This document shows, piece by piece, positions 36,409 through 45,876 of a stretch of 64,000 nucleotides of DNA. Position numbers and translations under genes: made by a program. The notes under the pieces were generated by a model that was given only the letters and a program-made list of their open reading frames with translations, had not been told where the DNA came from and did no database searches. Position 1 is the first letter of the stretch. Every line of letters starts with the position of its first letter. This DNA comes from Bacteroidota bacterium (GTDB taxonomy: Bacteria; Bacteroidota; Bacteroidia; Flavobacteriales_D; Sanyastnellaceae), in assembly GCA_027622975.1 (NCBI GenBank), contig JAQBVN010000009.1, positions 1-64,000 of the forward strand, written 5' to 3'.

Positions 36409-36433
36409 AAAGGGAGGCGATTGCCTCCCTTTT
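36409..36433 (+). terminator. Rho-independent terminator after the lipoprotein gene
   Basis: AAAGGGAGGC (36409-36418) pairs with GCCTCCCTTT (36423-36432) around a 4-nt GATT loop; the last Ts form a short T run. It may also serve the convergent RND gene on the other strand (AAAGGG...CCCTTT is nearly symmetric). Confidence 0.8.
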
Positions 36434-36457
36434 GGTTTGCCAAAAAACAAAGACCCT

Positions 36458-39400
36458 TTACACCTTTCTTCCGGCCAACCGGTACGTAGAACGCTCGATC
36501 CACCAATACATGACCGGCACAATGACCAAGGTCAAGAAGGTGGCAAACGTCAATCCAAAGATGATTGCCCAACTCATGGGTTTCCAAAATACATTGTTGT
36601 CTCCACCAACGTAGATGTTGGGACTGTATTCTGTCATCAGGCCCACAAAATCTATGTTCAAACCGATGGCCAAGGGCAACAACCCCAACACGGTGGTGAT
36701 GGCCGTCAACAGCACAGGCCTCAAACGGGTCTTTCCACCTTGAACAATGGCCTTTTCCACCTCGGGGAAAGGAAGTTTGGTCACGGCATCTCGCGTCTCC
36801 CCTTCTTCAAGACCCAAGGCCTCCCGTTGGCGCGCGCGCAGCAAGTCGGTGTAGTCAATCAACACAATGGCATTGTTGACCACAACCCCAGCCAGGGAAA
36901 TGATGCCAATCATGGTCATGATGATCACAAATTCCATTTGGAAAATGACCAACCCCAGCAACACCCCGATGAGTGAGAAGAACACACTGAAGCCAATGAT
37001 GAAAGGCGTCGTGATGCTGTTGAACTGGCTGACGATGATGAGGAAAATGAGGAACAGTGCAATGAGCAGTGCCTTGGACAGGAACGCCATTTCTTTTTGC
37101 TGCTCCTCCTGCTGTCCGGTGAATGCCCAACTCACGGTGGAGGGCAACTGAAGATCCTTGGTCATGTCCGCCTCCATGCGAGCAATGATCTCCGTGGGGT
37201 TGGCGCCTTCGAGCACGTTGGAGGTCATCGTGATGACGCGCTTCAGGTCCTTCCGCTTGACCGCACTGAACGTGGTGGCTCGGCTTGCCGTGGCCACTGC
37301 GCTGATGGGCACCTCCTTGATTTGGCCGTCGCTTTGGCTGCGGAAAATGACCTTTTGGTTCATCAACGCATCGCTGCTGTGGCGGTATTCTTCCGAAAAC
37401 CGGACATTGATGGGGTAATCGTCCTCCCCGTCTTTGTAGGTGCCCACTTCCCGGCCAAACAACGCTGTCCGAAGCGCATATCCGATGTCACGCGTGCTCA
37501 AACCGTATGCGCGAGCCTTCTCACGGTCGATGGATACAGGCATTTGGGGTTTGCGCTTGTCCACGTCAATTTTCAACTCTTCCACCCCCGCGTAGTCTTT
37601 GCCACGCAAGTACAGGAGAACCTCTTCGCTCGCGGTGAGCAATTCGTCGTAGTCGTCGCCAACGAGCTCGAGGTTGATCGGCGCGCCCTGAGGCGGCCCG
37701 TCTGAGTTCTTGGTCACCACGACCTCCGCGTCGGGGTACCCGCGCAACTCCTCCCGAATGGCCGACAGCACGTCGCCTGTGGCGAGGCCCCGCCGGTCTT
37801 GGAATTTCACGAAATTGACAACGATCCGCGCCTTGTGAGGGGTGGGTCCCAATTGGGGTCCTTCGTTGGGGTCACTCGTGCCGTTGCCCACCGTGCCGAT
37901 GACCGAATTGACCATGAAGCTCTCGAGCTCCCCGGTCTCGGGGTTGGGGCGCTTCCACTCGTCGCGCGCCAACACGTCCAGCACCACGTGTTCGATTTCC
38001 TTGGCCACCTCGTTGGTTTCCTCGAGGTCCGTCCCAATGGGCTTCGAAATGAAGATGTTCAGGTACTGGGGTTGGTTGTCCGGGAAGAACAACACCTTGG
38101 GTGGGAACAGGCCCATCAGCACGACGGACAGGAAAAGGAGGCCCACTGTGCCGAAGAAGAAGGCCCAGGGCCGCCAGCCGGAGAGCGCATATTTCAAAAA
38201 GCGCTCGTAGGCCTCTTCCAGCCGGGGCAACAAGGCGTTTTGAAAGAATCGTGTCGTTGGTGTGAGTACGTACAGGTTCAGCAATGTCAGGCCCCCAGCC
38301 ACGACGAGCACGTTGCCCAAACCCGTGGCCCCTAGGACCAAAAACAGCGCTCCAACTCCGATCAAAACGGCCGACACCACGTGGGCACGACGGCGATTGA
38401 CATGTTCTTCGCCCACCTTCATCAACACGGAGGTCAACACGGGGTTGATGACCAACGCCACAAAAAGGGACGACCCGAGCACGATGATCAGCGTCAGCGG
38501 CAAGTAGCTCATGAATTCCCCGATCAACCCCGGCCACATCGCAAGGGGCAGGAAGGCGGCGAGGGTCGTAGCCGTCGATGCCACAATCGGCCACGCCACC
38601 TCGCCGACACCGTATTTGGCCGCATCGAACGGACTGTACCCCTCGTCCATGAGGCGGTACACGTTCTCCACGACCACAATCCCGTTGTCCACGAGCATGC
38701 CCAGCGCCAACACGAGCGAGAACAACACCATCGTGTTGAACGTCACGCCCAACGAATTGAGGATGAGGAAGCTCATGAACATCGACAGAGGGATGGCCAC
38801 CCCCACGAAGAGGGCGTTGCGCAACCCGAGGAAGAACAGGAGCACCCCCACCACGAGCAACACGCCGAAGATGATCGAGTTTTGGAGCTCCTCCACCTGG
38901 GTTTGGGTCATGTCGCTTTGGTCGTTGGTGATCGACACGTTGAGGTTGCGGGGCAGCACGTCGCGCTTCGCTTCTTCGATGATCGCGTTGATGGCCGACG
39001 ACGCCTCGAGGAGGTTTTCGCCGGCGCGCTTCACCACGTCGAGGGACACCACAGGGCGCAAGTACTCGCGGGCATAGCTCTCCTTTTCCTTCTCCACAAA
39101 CGCCACGTGAGCCACGTCGCGCAAGTGGACGATGAATCCGTTCTCCGCCTTGATGATGACGTTTTCGAGCTCTTCAATGCTGGTGAAGTCGCCTTCCACT
39201 TGCACGCTTCGACGCACGCCGTCCACGAGCAAATCCCCGCCCGACACCGTCATGTTTTCCGCCGCAATGGCTCCCGCGATGTCGTTGAAGCTGACCTGCA
39301 TCGCCTCCGCTCGGAGGTAATCCACCTCAATCTCCACCTCGAGGTCGCTGATGCCTTGGATGTCTACCTTGCTGATTTGAGGGAGAGCTTCCACCTTCTC

Positions 39401-39949
39401 CTCGAGATATTCCGCGTATTTCTTCAGGTCCTGAAGGCGGTAGTCGCCGCTCAGGTTGATGTTCATGACCGGCATGAGTTCACTGAAGTTGAGCTCCATG
39501 ATGCTCGGGTCGGCCGGCAAATCGGTTGGGAAGTCGGGGTCGGCCTTGGCCTTGTCCACCGCGTCCTTCACCTTCCGGAGCGCCTCGGTCGGCGTCACGT
39601 CAAAATTGAACTTGATGTCAATCGCACTGAAGCCCTGCACGCTTGTGGACGTGATTTCGTCGATTCCCGAGATGGTGTTGATCTCCTTCTCCAACGGCCG
39701 CGTGATCAGCTTCTCCATGTTCGCCGGGCTGTTCCCTGGATAGGCCGTGCTGACAAAGATCTCGGGCACCACGATCTCCGGGAAAGCCTCTTTCGGCACC
39801 GACAAGTAACTGCTGATGCCGGAGAGGGTGATGATCGCGATGAGCACGAAGACCGTGGTCTTGTTTTGGATGCTCAGCGTCGTCAGCCCAAACTCTCGCA
39901 GCTTCCCTCCGCCCTTTTCAGGCTTCGTGTTGGGGGTCGTTTCGCTCAT
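36458..39949 (-). CDS. RND-family efflux transporter permease
   Basis: A 1163-residue inner-membrane RND pump of the AcrB superfamily, driving efflux by proton motive force. TM1 (TVFVLIAIITLSGISSYL) is followed by the first porter domain (YPGNSPANMEKLITRPLEKE). TM4 carries the proton-relay Asp in GMLVDNGIVVVENVYR. The second half ends near the membrane segments with IVLIDYTDLLRARQREAL. It is about 100 residues longer than AcrB because of two extra hydrophobic segments between the halves (VVSAVLIGVGALFLVLGATGL and the one after it). ATG 39949 is used. It is the last gene of the tetR-tolC-MFP-RND operon. Composition changes sharply inside the gene near 37.6 kb. Confidence 0.95.
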   Translation of the reverse strand: MSETTPNTKPEKGGGKLREFGLTTLSIQNKTTVFVLIAIITLSGISSYLSVPKEAFPEIVVPEIFVSTAYPGNSPANMEKLITRPLEKEINTISGIDEITSTSVQGFSAIDIKFNFDVTPTEALRKVKDAVDKAKADPDFPTDLPADPSIMELNFSELMPVMNINLSGDYRLQDLKKYAEYLEEKVEALPQISKVDIQGISDLEVEIEVDYLRAEAMQVSFNDIAGAIAAENMTVSGGDLLVDGVRRSVQVEGDFTSIEELENVIIKAENGFIVHLRDVAHVAFVEKEKESYAREYLRPVVSLDVVKRAGENLLEASSAINAIIEEAKRDVLPRNLNVSITNDQSDMTQTQVEELQNSIIFGVLLVVGVLLFFLGLRNALFVGVAIPLSMFMSFLILNSLGVTFNTMVLFSLVLALGMLVDNGIVVVENVYRLMDEGYSPFDAAKYGVGEVAWPIVASTATTLAAFLPLAMWPGLIGEFMSYLPLTLIIVLGSSLFVALVINPVLTSVLMKVGEEHVNRRRAHVVSAVLIGVGALFLVLGATGLGNVLVVAGGLTLLNLYVLTPTTRFFQNALLPRLEEAYERFLKYALSGWRPWAFFFGTVGLLFLSVVLMGLFPPKVLFFPDNQPQYLNIFISKPIGTDLEETNEVAKEIEHVVLDVLARDEWKRPNPETGELESFMVNSVIGTVGNGTSDPNEGPQLGPTPHKARIVVNFVKFQDRRGLATGDVLSAIREELRGYPDAEVVVTKNSDGPPQGAPINLELVGDDYDELLTASEEVLLYLRGKDYAGVEELKIDVDKRKPQMPVSIDREKARAYGLSTRDIGYALRTALFGREVGTYKDGEDDYPINVRFSEEYRHSSDALMNQKVIFRSQSDGQIKEVPISAVATASRATTFSAVKRKDLKRVITMTSNVLEGANPTEIIARMEADMTKDLQLPSTVSWAFTGQQEEQQKEMAFLSKALLIALFLIFLIIVSQFNSITTPFIIGFSVFFSLIGVLLGLVIFQMEFVIIMTMIGIISLAGVVVNNAIVLIDYTDLLRARQREALGLEEGETRDAVTKLPFPEVEKAIVQGGKTRLRPVLLTAITTVLGLLPLAIGLNIDFVGLMTEYSPNIYVGGDNNVFWKPMSWAIIFGLTFATFLTLVIVPVMYWWIERSTYRLAGRKV

Positions 39950-39959
39950 GGTGTGCCGA

Positions 39960-41018
39960 TCAGGATTCAATCAAAGTCACGCGTTCACCGTCCACCACGC
40001 GGGTGGCTCCGCGGTCGATCACCTGGTCTCCCGGCTTGAGGCCGCTCGTGATCAGGAGCATCCCCTCCGACACCACGCCGGTCTCAATGGGCTGCTTGGT
40101 CGCTTGATCTCCGCGAAGGAGGTAGACGAACTCCTGGCCGTTGGCGTCCTGCTGCACGAGGGCAGAGGGCAGCGCAAGGGCGCTGTCAAGAGCAAGGTCC
40201 GTGATGTTCACGGTCACCACCATGTTGGGCAATCCATACGACTCGCCCTTGGGCAGGTCCACCGTCACGTCGATGGACCGGTTGGCCGCTTCGATGAATT
40301 GGCCAACACGCCGAATTTGGGTTTCCACAGGCTCCATGCCGTGCGCCTCCAAGACCACCGGCTGACCTGCCTTCACCACGCCTGCATAATGGTCGCTCAC
40401 GGAGGCCCGAACATACAGGTCGCTCAAGTCCACCACACGAACCACAGGCATCGGGGGCGACGCCATTTCGCCCACATTGACGAACACCCTGTCGAGCACG
40501 CCGCTGAACGGTGCGCGCACCGTGGCCTTTCCGATCTGCTCGTCGAGCGTGGCGAGGCTGCGACGAAGAGCTTCCACGCCTGTTTGGGCTTGAAGGAAAT
40601 CCACCTCCGATCCAATCTCCTTGTTCCAGAGGCGCTCTTGGCGCTCAAACAAGCTCTGCGCCAACTCAAGTTGTGTCACAACCTCAGCACGCTGTTTGGC
40701 CAACACGTCCGAGTTGATGCGCAACAACGCTTGGCCTTCACTCACCTTGGCGCCCTCCTTCACAAACACCTCCTGGACCACGCCGGGAAATTCTGCAAGG
40801 ATGTTGGCGATGCGGTCGGTTTCCACGTTGCCCTGCACAGCAAAAGCATGTGAGAATGGCGCAGGCGTCAACGTCGTCACGCCCACTCGTGTCAAACGCG
40901 CAGAGCTGTCTTCAGACACTGGATTGGCACCTTCCGAAGGCGCGCCGCATTGAACCAGCACAAGCACAAGCGCGGTCAGGGTTGCGGCAAACCCCGTGGA
41001 ATTCAAGGTCAAGTTCAT
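39960..41018 (-). CDS. Efflux RND transporter periplasmic adaptor (MFP, HlyD-like), lipoprotein
   Basis: This 352-residue adaptor bridges the RND pump and the TolC-like channel. The signal peptide ends in lipobox LVLVQC at about residue 23. The barrel-sandwich (lipoyl-like) halves are GVVQEVFVKEGAKVSEGQAL and KATVRAPFSGVLDRVFVNVGE, with a short alpha-hairpin between them (AQSLFERQERLWNKEIGSEVDFLQAQ); beta-barrel and membrane-proximal domains follow. It lies 10 bp before the RND gene, and its ATG overlaps the tolC stop (ATGA). Confidence 0.95.
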   Translation of the reverse strand: MNLTLNSTGFAATLTALVLVLVQCGAPSEGANPVSEDSSARLTRVGVTTLTPAPFSHAFAVQGNVETDRIANILAEFPGVVQEVFVKEGAKVSEGQALLRINSDVLAKQRAEVVTQLELAQSLFERQERLWNKEIGSEVDFLQAQTGVEALRRSLATLDEQIGKATVRAPFSGVLDRVFVNVGEMASPPMPVVRVVDLSDLYVRASVSDHYAGVVKAGQPVVLEAHGMEPVETQIRRVGQFIEAANRSIDVTVDLPKGESYGLPNMVVTVNITDLALDSALALPSALVQQDANGQEFVYLLRGDQATKQPIETGVVSEGMLLITSGLKPGDQVIDRGATRVVDGERVTLIES

Positions 41019-42367
41019 GGTCGAGGATTGGAGGCGATGAGCCGTTGTTGGGCGTTCAGCCATGTGAGCTGCGCGCCAATGAGGTTCCCCTCGGCTTCGA
41101 GGAGTTGGTTTTGGGCGGTGTTGAGTTCAAAGCTGCTCCGGACGCCTTCCTTGTGTCCGGATTCAATGCGGGTGAGGATGCGGCTGGCCAAATCGCGTTG
41201 CGCTTTCGCCGTTCCCAGCGCGGCTTGCGCGTCGAGGAAGGTGGCCTTCGCGTTGGCGTGCTCAAGCCGAGCGGCCGATTCCATTTGCTCCAAGCCCGAT
41301 TCGGCTGTGAGCACTTGGAGCTTCGCCTTCTCGACGCGCTGCTTGCCGCCAAAGCTGGTCCAAATCGGCATGTTCACCGACAGCCCGACAATCTGAGAGG
41401 GATACCAGTTGTTTTGGTCGGCCAGGACCGGGTATTCCGGGTCGCGAAAGGCCTGGGCGCTGTTGGAGTAAAAGGCGGCGACCTGCGGCAAGCCCTCCGC
41501 GCGGCGGTTTTGGACGTCGAGCTCGGCCAGGGCCAAGTACCGGCGCTGCTCTTCAAGCGCAGGAATCCCACCCAGGTTCAACGTGGCCTGAACCGCTTCC
41601 GGCACGGCCACCGCTGTGAGGGCCTCGAGGTCGTCGGTCAGAACCACGTCCTCGTCCACATCAAGGCCGCACTGAAACAGCAAAAGCTGCTTCGTCAGCT
41701 CCGCTTGCAGTCGCGCCGTGCCCAACTGCTGTTCGAGGGTCTGGCGCGTGAGTTGCAGCTGATCGGCGTCCACCGACTCCACCAATCCTTCGTTGGCCAA
41801 CTCGCGAAGTTCCTGTTCTGAAGACGTCACCAAGGTCAGAGCGCGGTCGAGCGTTTCCACGTTGGCCTCGGCCGCCAGCGCCGTGACGTACGCTTCCGCC
41901 ACCAAGCGGCGCGTTTCCACTTCCGTGGCGTCCACGGCCAAGGCCTTGGCGTCCGCAAACACCTGCGAGGCCTTCAACCCCACGAGGTAGCTGCCGCTGA
42001 AAATCAGCTGCGTCGCGTTGAATCCTGCGGTTGCGGTTTGGGTCGTCCCAAACGAGAGCTCCAAAACCAGGTCTTCCGGGGCCTCCGGGTCGAACGACGA
42101 TGCCGGGACCACTTGGGTAGGGATGTCGAGGAAGTGGTTGACATCAAACGACGCCTTGACCTGAGGCAGTCCGGACGCAAGCAACTCCTTGACGTCGCGC
42201 TCAGCCACCTGCACATCGATGCGGGCGCGCTGCATGGCGTAGGCGTTTTCTGCGCCGAGGGTTTGGGCTTTGACCAGGCTCAACTCACGCTGGGCAACGC
42301 TGCCCAACGTCAAGCTCACCGAGGCAAGCGTAAGGGCCAACCGGCGGCCCAAGTGTGGATTCATCAT
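41015..42367 (-). CDS. TolC-family outer membrane efflux protein
   Basis: A 450-residue outer-membrane channel of the tripartite pump. The signal peptide ends near SVAQR at about 26. The long helical repeats are visible as the two internal halves typical of TolC (AYAMQRARIDVQVAERDVKEL in the first, LEHANAKATFLDAQAALGTA in the second), ending in EGNLIGAQLTWLNAQQRLIA. Two ATGs in tandem (42367, 42364) overlap the tetR stop (ATGATGA), so translation is coupled to that of the regulator. Confidence 0.95.
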   Translation of the reverse strand: MMNPHLGRRLALTLASVSLTLGSVAQRELSLVKAQTLGAENAYAMQRARIDVQVAERDVKELLASGLPQVKASFDVNHFLDIPTQVVPASSFDPEAPEDLVLELSFGTTQTATAGFNATQLIFSGSYLVGLKASQVFADAKALAVDATEVETRRLVAEAYVTALAAEANVETLDRALTLVTSSEQELRELANEGLVESVDADQLQLTRQTLEQQLGTARLQAELTKQLLLFQCGLDVDEDVVLTDDLEALTAVAVPEAVQATLNLGGIPALEEQRRYLALAELDVQNRRAEGLPQVAAFYSNSAQAFRDPEYPVLADQNNWYPSQIVGLSVNMPIWTSFGGKQRVEKAKLQVLTAESGLEQMESAARLEHANAKATFLDAQAALGTAKAQRDLASRILTRIESGHKEGVRSSFELNTAQNQLLEAEGNLIGAQLTWLNAQQRLIASNPRP

Positions 42368-43014
42368 CTGTTCGTCGAAAGTTTCGATTCGAGGTATGCC
42401 ACGCCTTTAGAATTGGCGATGCCGCGGATGTGGTAAGTGAAAAGCTCTTTGAAATGTTCAGCGAGCGGGCGTTCGAGCGTCCCGTTCTCCGCTTGGCGCA
42501 CCATGTCCTCCACCAAGGCCAAATGCAAGTCCGCCACCGCATCCACGTTCAAGTCGCTGCGGTACATGTCCTGCTCCATCCCCCGCGTGACGTTGTGCAC
42601 GACCACCCGGCGAATCATGTCGCGGCGTCGGGCGTGTGTCGCGTCAAAAACCTTGGGGTAGTACTTCTTCAAGTCGAACAACACGGTCGAATTGATTGCT
42701 GAAAGCATCTTGTGCTTCTTCTCCATTTCCTGCAACGCCAAATCGATGGCGTTTCCCTCTCCCGTCATGAGCTCGGTCATCTGCGCCTCCAACCCGTCAA
42801 TGTGGCTGTGAAGCGCCTGGGAGACGAGGTCGCGTTTGTCCTTGAAATACTTGTACAGCGTCTTCTTCGAACACGCCAAATGCCCCGCCAAATCGTCCAT
42901 GCTCAGTGCCTTGATCCCGAACCGACCGAAGAGCTGAGTGCACCGCGTACGGAGCTCTGTGCCTCGTTCGTCGAGGGTTTGGGCGGGGGTGGAAGAAAAG
43001 GAGGTCTGCGACAT
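42364..43014 (-). CDS. TetR/AcrR-family transcriptional regulator
   Basis: A 216-residue regulator with an N-terminal helix-turn-helix (FGIKALSMDDLAGHLACSKKTLYKYFKDK, about 32-60) and a divergent ligand-binding C-terminal domain. It is the first gene of the operon with tolC, adaptor and RND pump, overlapping tolC, so it most likely controls the pump and its own expression in response to a pump substrate. A TAGTTTTG -7 box lies 7 bp before the ATG. Confidence 0.95.
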   Translation of the reverse strand: MSQTSFSSTPAQTLDERGTELRTRCTQLFGRFGIKALSMDDLAGHLACSKKTLYKYFKDKRDLVSQALHSHIDGLEAQMTELMTGEGNAIDLALQEMEKKHKMLSAINSTVLFDLKKYYPKVFDATHARRRDMIRRVVVHNVTRGMEQDMYRSDLNVDAVADLHLALVEDMVRQAENGTLERPLAEHFKELFTYHIRGIANSKGVAYLESKLSTNR

Positions 43015-43021
43015 GCGGTCG

Positions 43022-43029
43022 CAAAACTA
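43022..43029 (-). promoter_or_regulatory. -7 box of the tetR-tolC-MFP-RND operon
   Basis: Minus-strand TAGTTTTG (consensus match) ends 7 bp before the tetR ATG at 43014. A TetR-binding operator is expected around it, but I found no obvious long palindrome. Confidence 0.5.
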
Positions 43030-43108
43030 CAACGCGATGCGCGCACAGGAAACGAAAAAAACGCAAATCGTTTCCTGTGGATTCTTCGTGAAGGTTGGAG
43101 TGGGCGTT

Positions 43109-43669
43109 TCAGCTCAAATCGAGGTGCCATCCCGACACCAAACCCTCCAAGTCGTCACGGCGGAACTTCGCCCCGCGAACGCGGTTCTCGTCCGGCCGAA
43201 TGCGCCAGCCCGTCGCGGTCCGAAAATCCGCCCCTTCCAGGCGGGTGCGCTCAAACACCGCATCCGTCAAATCCAAGTCGTGGAACTCCACGCCTTCGAG
43301 GTTGGCGCCCGTGAAATCCGCGCCCCGTGCGCGGCCTCCCCGCCAAACCACCCCTTTGGCATCCATTCCTTCAAAATTCGCGCTGTCCACCACACACTCC
43401 TCCAACCGCACCTCCAACCCCAGCGTGTTGCACGACGCGAAATCCATTCCCAAAAGCTTGCACCTCTGAAACGTGACGTCTTGAAGGCCCAGCCCCAAGG
43501 TTCGGACGTTGCTCAAGTCGCACTCCACGAAGGAGCATTCCTCAAAGCGCGCCCCTCTCAGGTCCTTGCCTTTCCAGTCCACGCCCTCAAACGTGCATGC
43601 CTCAAAGCGAGCATCTTTCAAGTCACCCCATTCCGTGTCCCGGGTGAACCGCTGATCGTACGCGTCCAT
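43109..43669 (-). CDS. Pentapeptide-repeat protein
   Basis: This 186-residue protein is made largely of pentapeptide repeats of the A(D/N)LxX type (LKDARFEACTFEGVDWKGKD, LRGARFEECSFVECDLSNV, SANFEGMDAKGVVWRGGRAR, GADFTGANLEGVEFHDLDL). It should fold as a right-handed quadrilateral beta-helix, as in Qnr/MfpA and many proteins of unknown function. No signal peptide is present. It starts 6 bp after the hutU stop and is the last gene of that operon. A gyrase-protecting role would be speculation. Confidence 0.9.
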   Translation of the reverse strand: MDAYDQRFTRDTEWGDLKDARFEACTFEGVDWKGKDLRGARFEECSFVECDLSNVRTLGLGLQDVTFQRCKLLGMDFASCNTLGLEVRLEECVVDSANFEGMDAKGVVWRGGRARGADFTGANLEGVEFHDLDLTDAVFERTRLEGADFRTATGWRIRPDENRVRGAKFRRDDLEGLVSGWHLDLS

Positions 43670-43675
43670 GAGAAC

Positions 43676-45712
43676 TCAGGAAAGCACGCTTGCGATGAGC
43701 TCGTCGTCCGCGTGGTTGGCGCGCGTGACCTTCAGGCGAGGCTCCATGTCCATGGCTCGGTCGATGGCCCACTGGGCGCCTTCGTTGCGGGCCCAGCTCC
43801 GTCGCGCGATGCCGTTGTTGACGTCCCAATGCAGCATGGACCGAAGGCGGCGCTCGCTGTCTTCGCTGCCGTCAATCAACATCCCAAACCCGCCGTTCAT
43901 CACCTCGCCCCACCCGACGCCACCCCCGTTGTGCAGGCTGATCCAGGTCGCGCCCCGGAAGCCGTCGCCAACGAAGTTGTGCACGGCCATGTCCGCCGTG
44001 AAGGCCGACCCGTCGTAGATGTTGGACGTCTCGCGGTAGGGGCTGTCCGTGCCACTGACGTCGTGGTGATCTCGTCCGAGAACGACCGGACCTTTCAGGC
44101 GGCCGTCCTTGATGGCGTCGTTGAAGGCCGAAGCGATCTCGGCCCGCCCTTGAGCGTCGGCGTACAAAATGCGCGCCTGCGAACCCACGACGAGCTTGTT
44201 GGCCTTCGCCTCCCGAATCCACCGCACGTTGTCCTGCATCTGCTGCTGGATGTCTGCCGGCGCTTCGACCATGAGGCGCTCGAGCACCTCGGCCGCGAGG
44301 TTGTCCGTCACGTCGAGGTCGGCGGGATCCCCGCTGCAGCACACCCACCGGAACGGGCCGAAGCCGTAGTCGAAACACATCGGGCCCATGATGTCCTGCA
44401 CGTACGAGGGGTACTTGAACCCGTCGCCGTCCTCGGCCAAAATGTCGGCCCCCGCGCGGCTCGCCTCGAGCAAAAACGCGTTGCCGTAATCGAAGAAGTA
44501 CGTGCCGCGTGCCGTGTGTTTGTTCACGGCGGCCGCGTGCCGCTTCAACGACGCCTGCACGTGGGTCTTGAACGTCGCGGGGTCCTCCGCCATCATCGCA
44601 TTGGCCGAATCGAAGTCCAAGCCCACGGGATAGTATCCGCCCGCCCAAGGGTTGTGGAGCGAGGTTTGGTCTGAGCCCATGTCCACGAGAATGCCTTCTT
44701 CGTCGAATTTCTCCCAAACCTCCACGACGTTGCCGAGGTAGGCAAACGACTCGGCGCGCTTGGCCGCCACCGCGTCGCGCACCCTAGACGACAGCGCGTC
44801 GAGGTCGGTGACCACGTGGTCGACCCAACCTTGCTCGTGGCGCTTGTAGGCCGCCGCAGGATTGACTTCGGCCGTCACCGACACGCAGCCCGCGATGTTC
44901 GCGGCCTTCGGTTGCGCGCCGCTCATGCCACCGAGGCCCGCCGTCACGAAGAGCTTGCCTGCAAGGCCGTCTGTGGTGTCGGTCACGCCGCGCTTGAGGT
45001 CAATCATTCGTCCCGCATTCAACACCGTGATCGTGGTGCCGTGCACGATGCCCTGCGGGCCAATGTACATGTACGAGCCGGCGGTCATTTGGCCGTACTG
45101 GCTGACCCCGAGCGCGTTCATGCGCTCCCAATCGTCGGGCTTGCTGTAGTTGGGGATGACCATGCCGTTGGTGACCACGACGCGCGGGGCTTCCCGGTGC
45201 GAGGGGAAGAGGCCGAGCGGGTGGCCGGAGTACATGACGAGGGTTTGGTCTTCCTCCATCTCGCTCAGGTACTTCATCGCAAGACGGTACTGCGCCCAGT
45301 TCTGGAACACGGCGCCGTTTCCGCCGTACGTGATGAGCTCCTCCGGGTGCTGAGCCACAGCCGGGTCCAAGTTGTTCTGGATCATCAGCATGATGGCGGC
45401 CGCCTGCTGGCACTTGGCGGGGTACCACTCGATGGGGTACGCCTTCATGGCGTGAGTTGGACGAAGCCGGTACATGTAAATGCGCCCGTACGCGCGAAGC
45501 TCCGCGGCAAATTCTGGAGCCAATTCCGCGTGTTGGTCCACAGGGAAGTAACGCAGCGCGTTCTTCAGGGCGAGCGCCTTCTCCTTGACGGTCAAAATGT
45601 CTTTCCGAACAGGGGCGTGGCTCCATTCCGAGTTGCGCTCCACCGCGGGGGGCAGCAGTGCAGGAAGGCCTTCCCGAATGGCCGCTTGAAGTTGAGCTGG
45701 GGTCAGGGTCAT
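43676..45712 (-). CDS. hutU: Urocanate hydratase
   Basis: HutU converts urocanate to imidazolone propionate in histidine degradation using tightly bound NAD+. The 678-residue protein (ATG 45712) has the family blocks ITYGGNGAVFQNWAQYRLAM, MYSGHPLGLFPSH, TAGSYMYIGPQGIVHGT, the NAD-binding LFVTAGLGGMSGAQPKA and the catalytic-cysteine region FRWVCCSGDPADLDVTDN. The length fits the longer Bacteroidota form. No hutH, hutI or hutG gene is adjacent. Its ATG overlaps the stop of the DUF5522 gene. Confidence 0.97.
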   Translation of the reverse strand: MTLTPAQLQAAIREGLPALLPPAVERNSEWSHAPVRKDILTVKEKALALKNALRYFPVDQHAELAPEFAAELRAYGRIYMYRLRPTHAMKAYPIEWYPAKCQQAAAIMLMIQNNLDPAVAQHPEELITYGGNGAVFQNWAQYRLAMKYLSEMEEDQTLVMYSGHPLGLFPSHREAPRVVVTNGMVIPNYSKPDDWERMNALGVSQYGQMTAGSYMYIGPQGIVHGTTITVLNAGRMIDLKRGVTDTTDGLAGKLFVTAGLGGMSGAQPKAANIAGCVSVTAEVNPAAAYKRHEQGWVDHVVTDLDALSSRVRDAVAAKRAESFAYLGNVVEVWEKFDEEGILVDMGSDQTSLHNPWAGGYYPVGLDFDSANAMMAEDPATFKTHVQASLKRHAAAVNKHTARGTYFFDYGNAFLLEASRAGADILAEDGDGFKYPSYVQDIMGPMCFDYGFGPFRWVCCSGDPADLDVTDNLAAEVLERLMVEAPADIQQQMQDNVRWIREAKANKLVVGSQARILYADAQGRAEIASAFNDAIKDGRLKGPVVLGRDHHDVSGTDSPYRETSNIYDGSAFTADMAVHNFVGDGFRGATWISLHNGGGVGWGEVMNGGFGMLIDGSEDSERRLRSMLHWDVNNGIARRSWARNEGAQWAIDRAMDMEPRLKVTRANHADDELIASVLS

Positions 45713-45876
45713 GGTGTGTTTTTCTTGAAGCGGCCGGTGCGTTTGTCGAAGCCGTAAGGGCAATGCTTGCACCCACTTTGACAGCAGTGGCCTCGCTTCA
45801 GATGGTACGCCTCCGTGAAGACGATGAAGCCTTCGGGGGTCGTGTAGTAGTCCTCGGGGTCAAGCTCCTTGGGCAT
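45709..45876 (-). CDS. DUF5522 small cysteine-rich protein
   Basis: A 55-residue protein (ATG 45876, MPKELDPEDYYTTPEGFIVF) with a compact CCQSGCKHCPYGF motif: four cysteines that could bind a metal. This matches the short DUF5522 family, found beside various genes in many bacteria, function unknown. It overlaps the thioredoxin-like gene by 17 bp upstream and hutU by 4 bp downstream (ATGA), so it is translationally embedded in this operon. Confidence 0.85.
   Translation of the reverse strand: MPKELDPEDYYTTPEGFIVFTEAYHLKRGHCCQSGCKHCPYGFDKRTGRFKKNTP

Noticed and set aside
38381-40039. 552-codon open frame on the plus strand
   Set aside because: It is antisense to the RND and adaptor genes, His/Arg/Glu-rich with no family features; a by-product of high GC.
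42938-44674. 578-codon open frame on the plus strand
   Set aside because: It crosses antisense through tetR, the pentapeptide-repeat gene and hutU, all of which are clear homologues on the minus strand.
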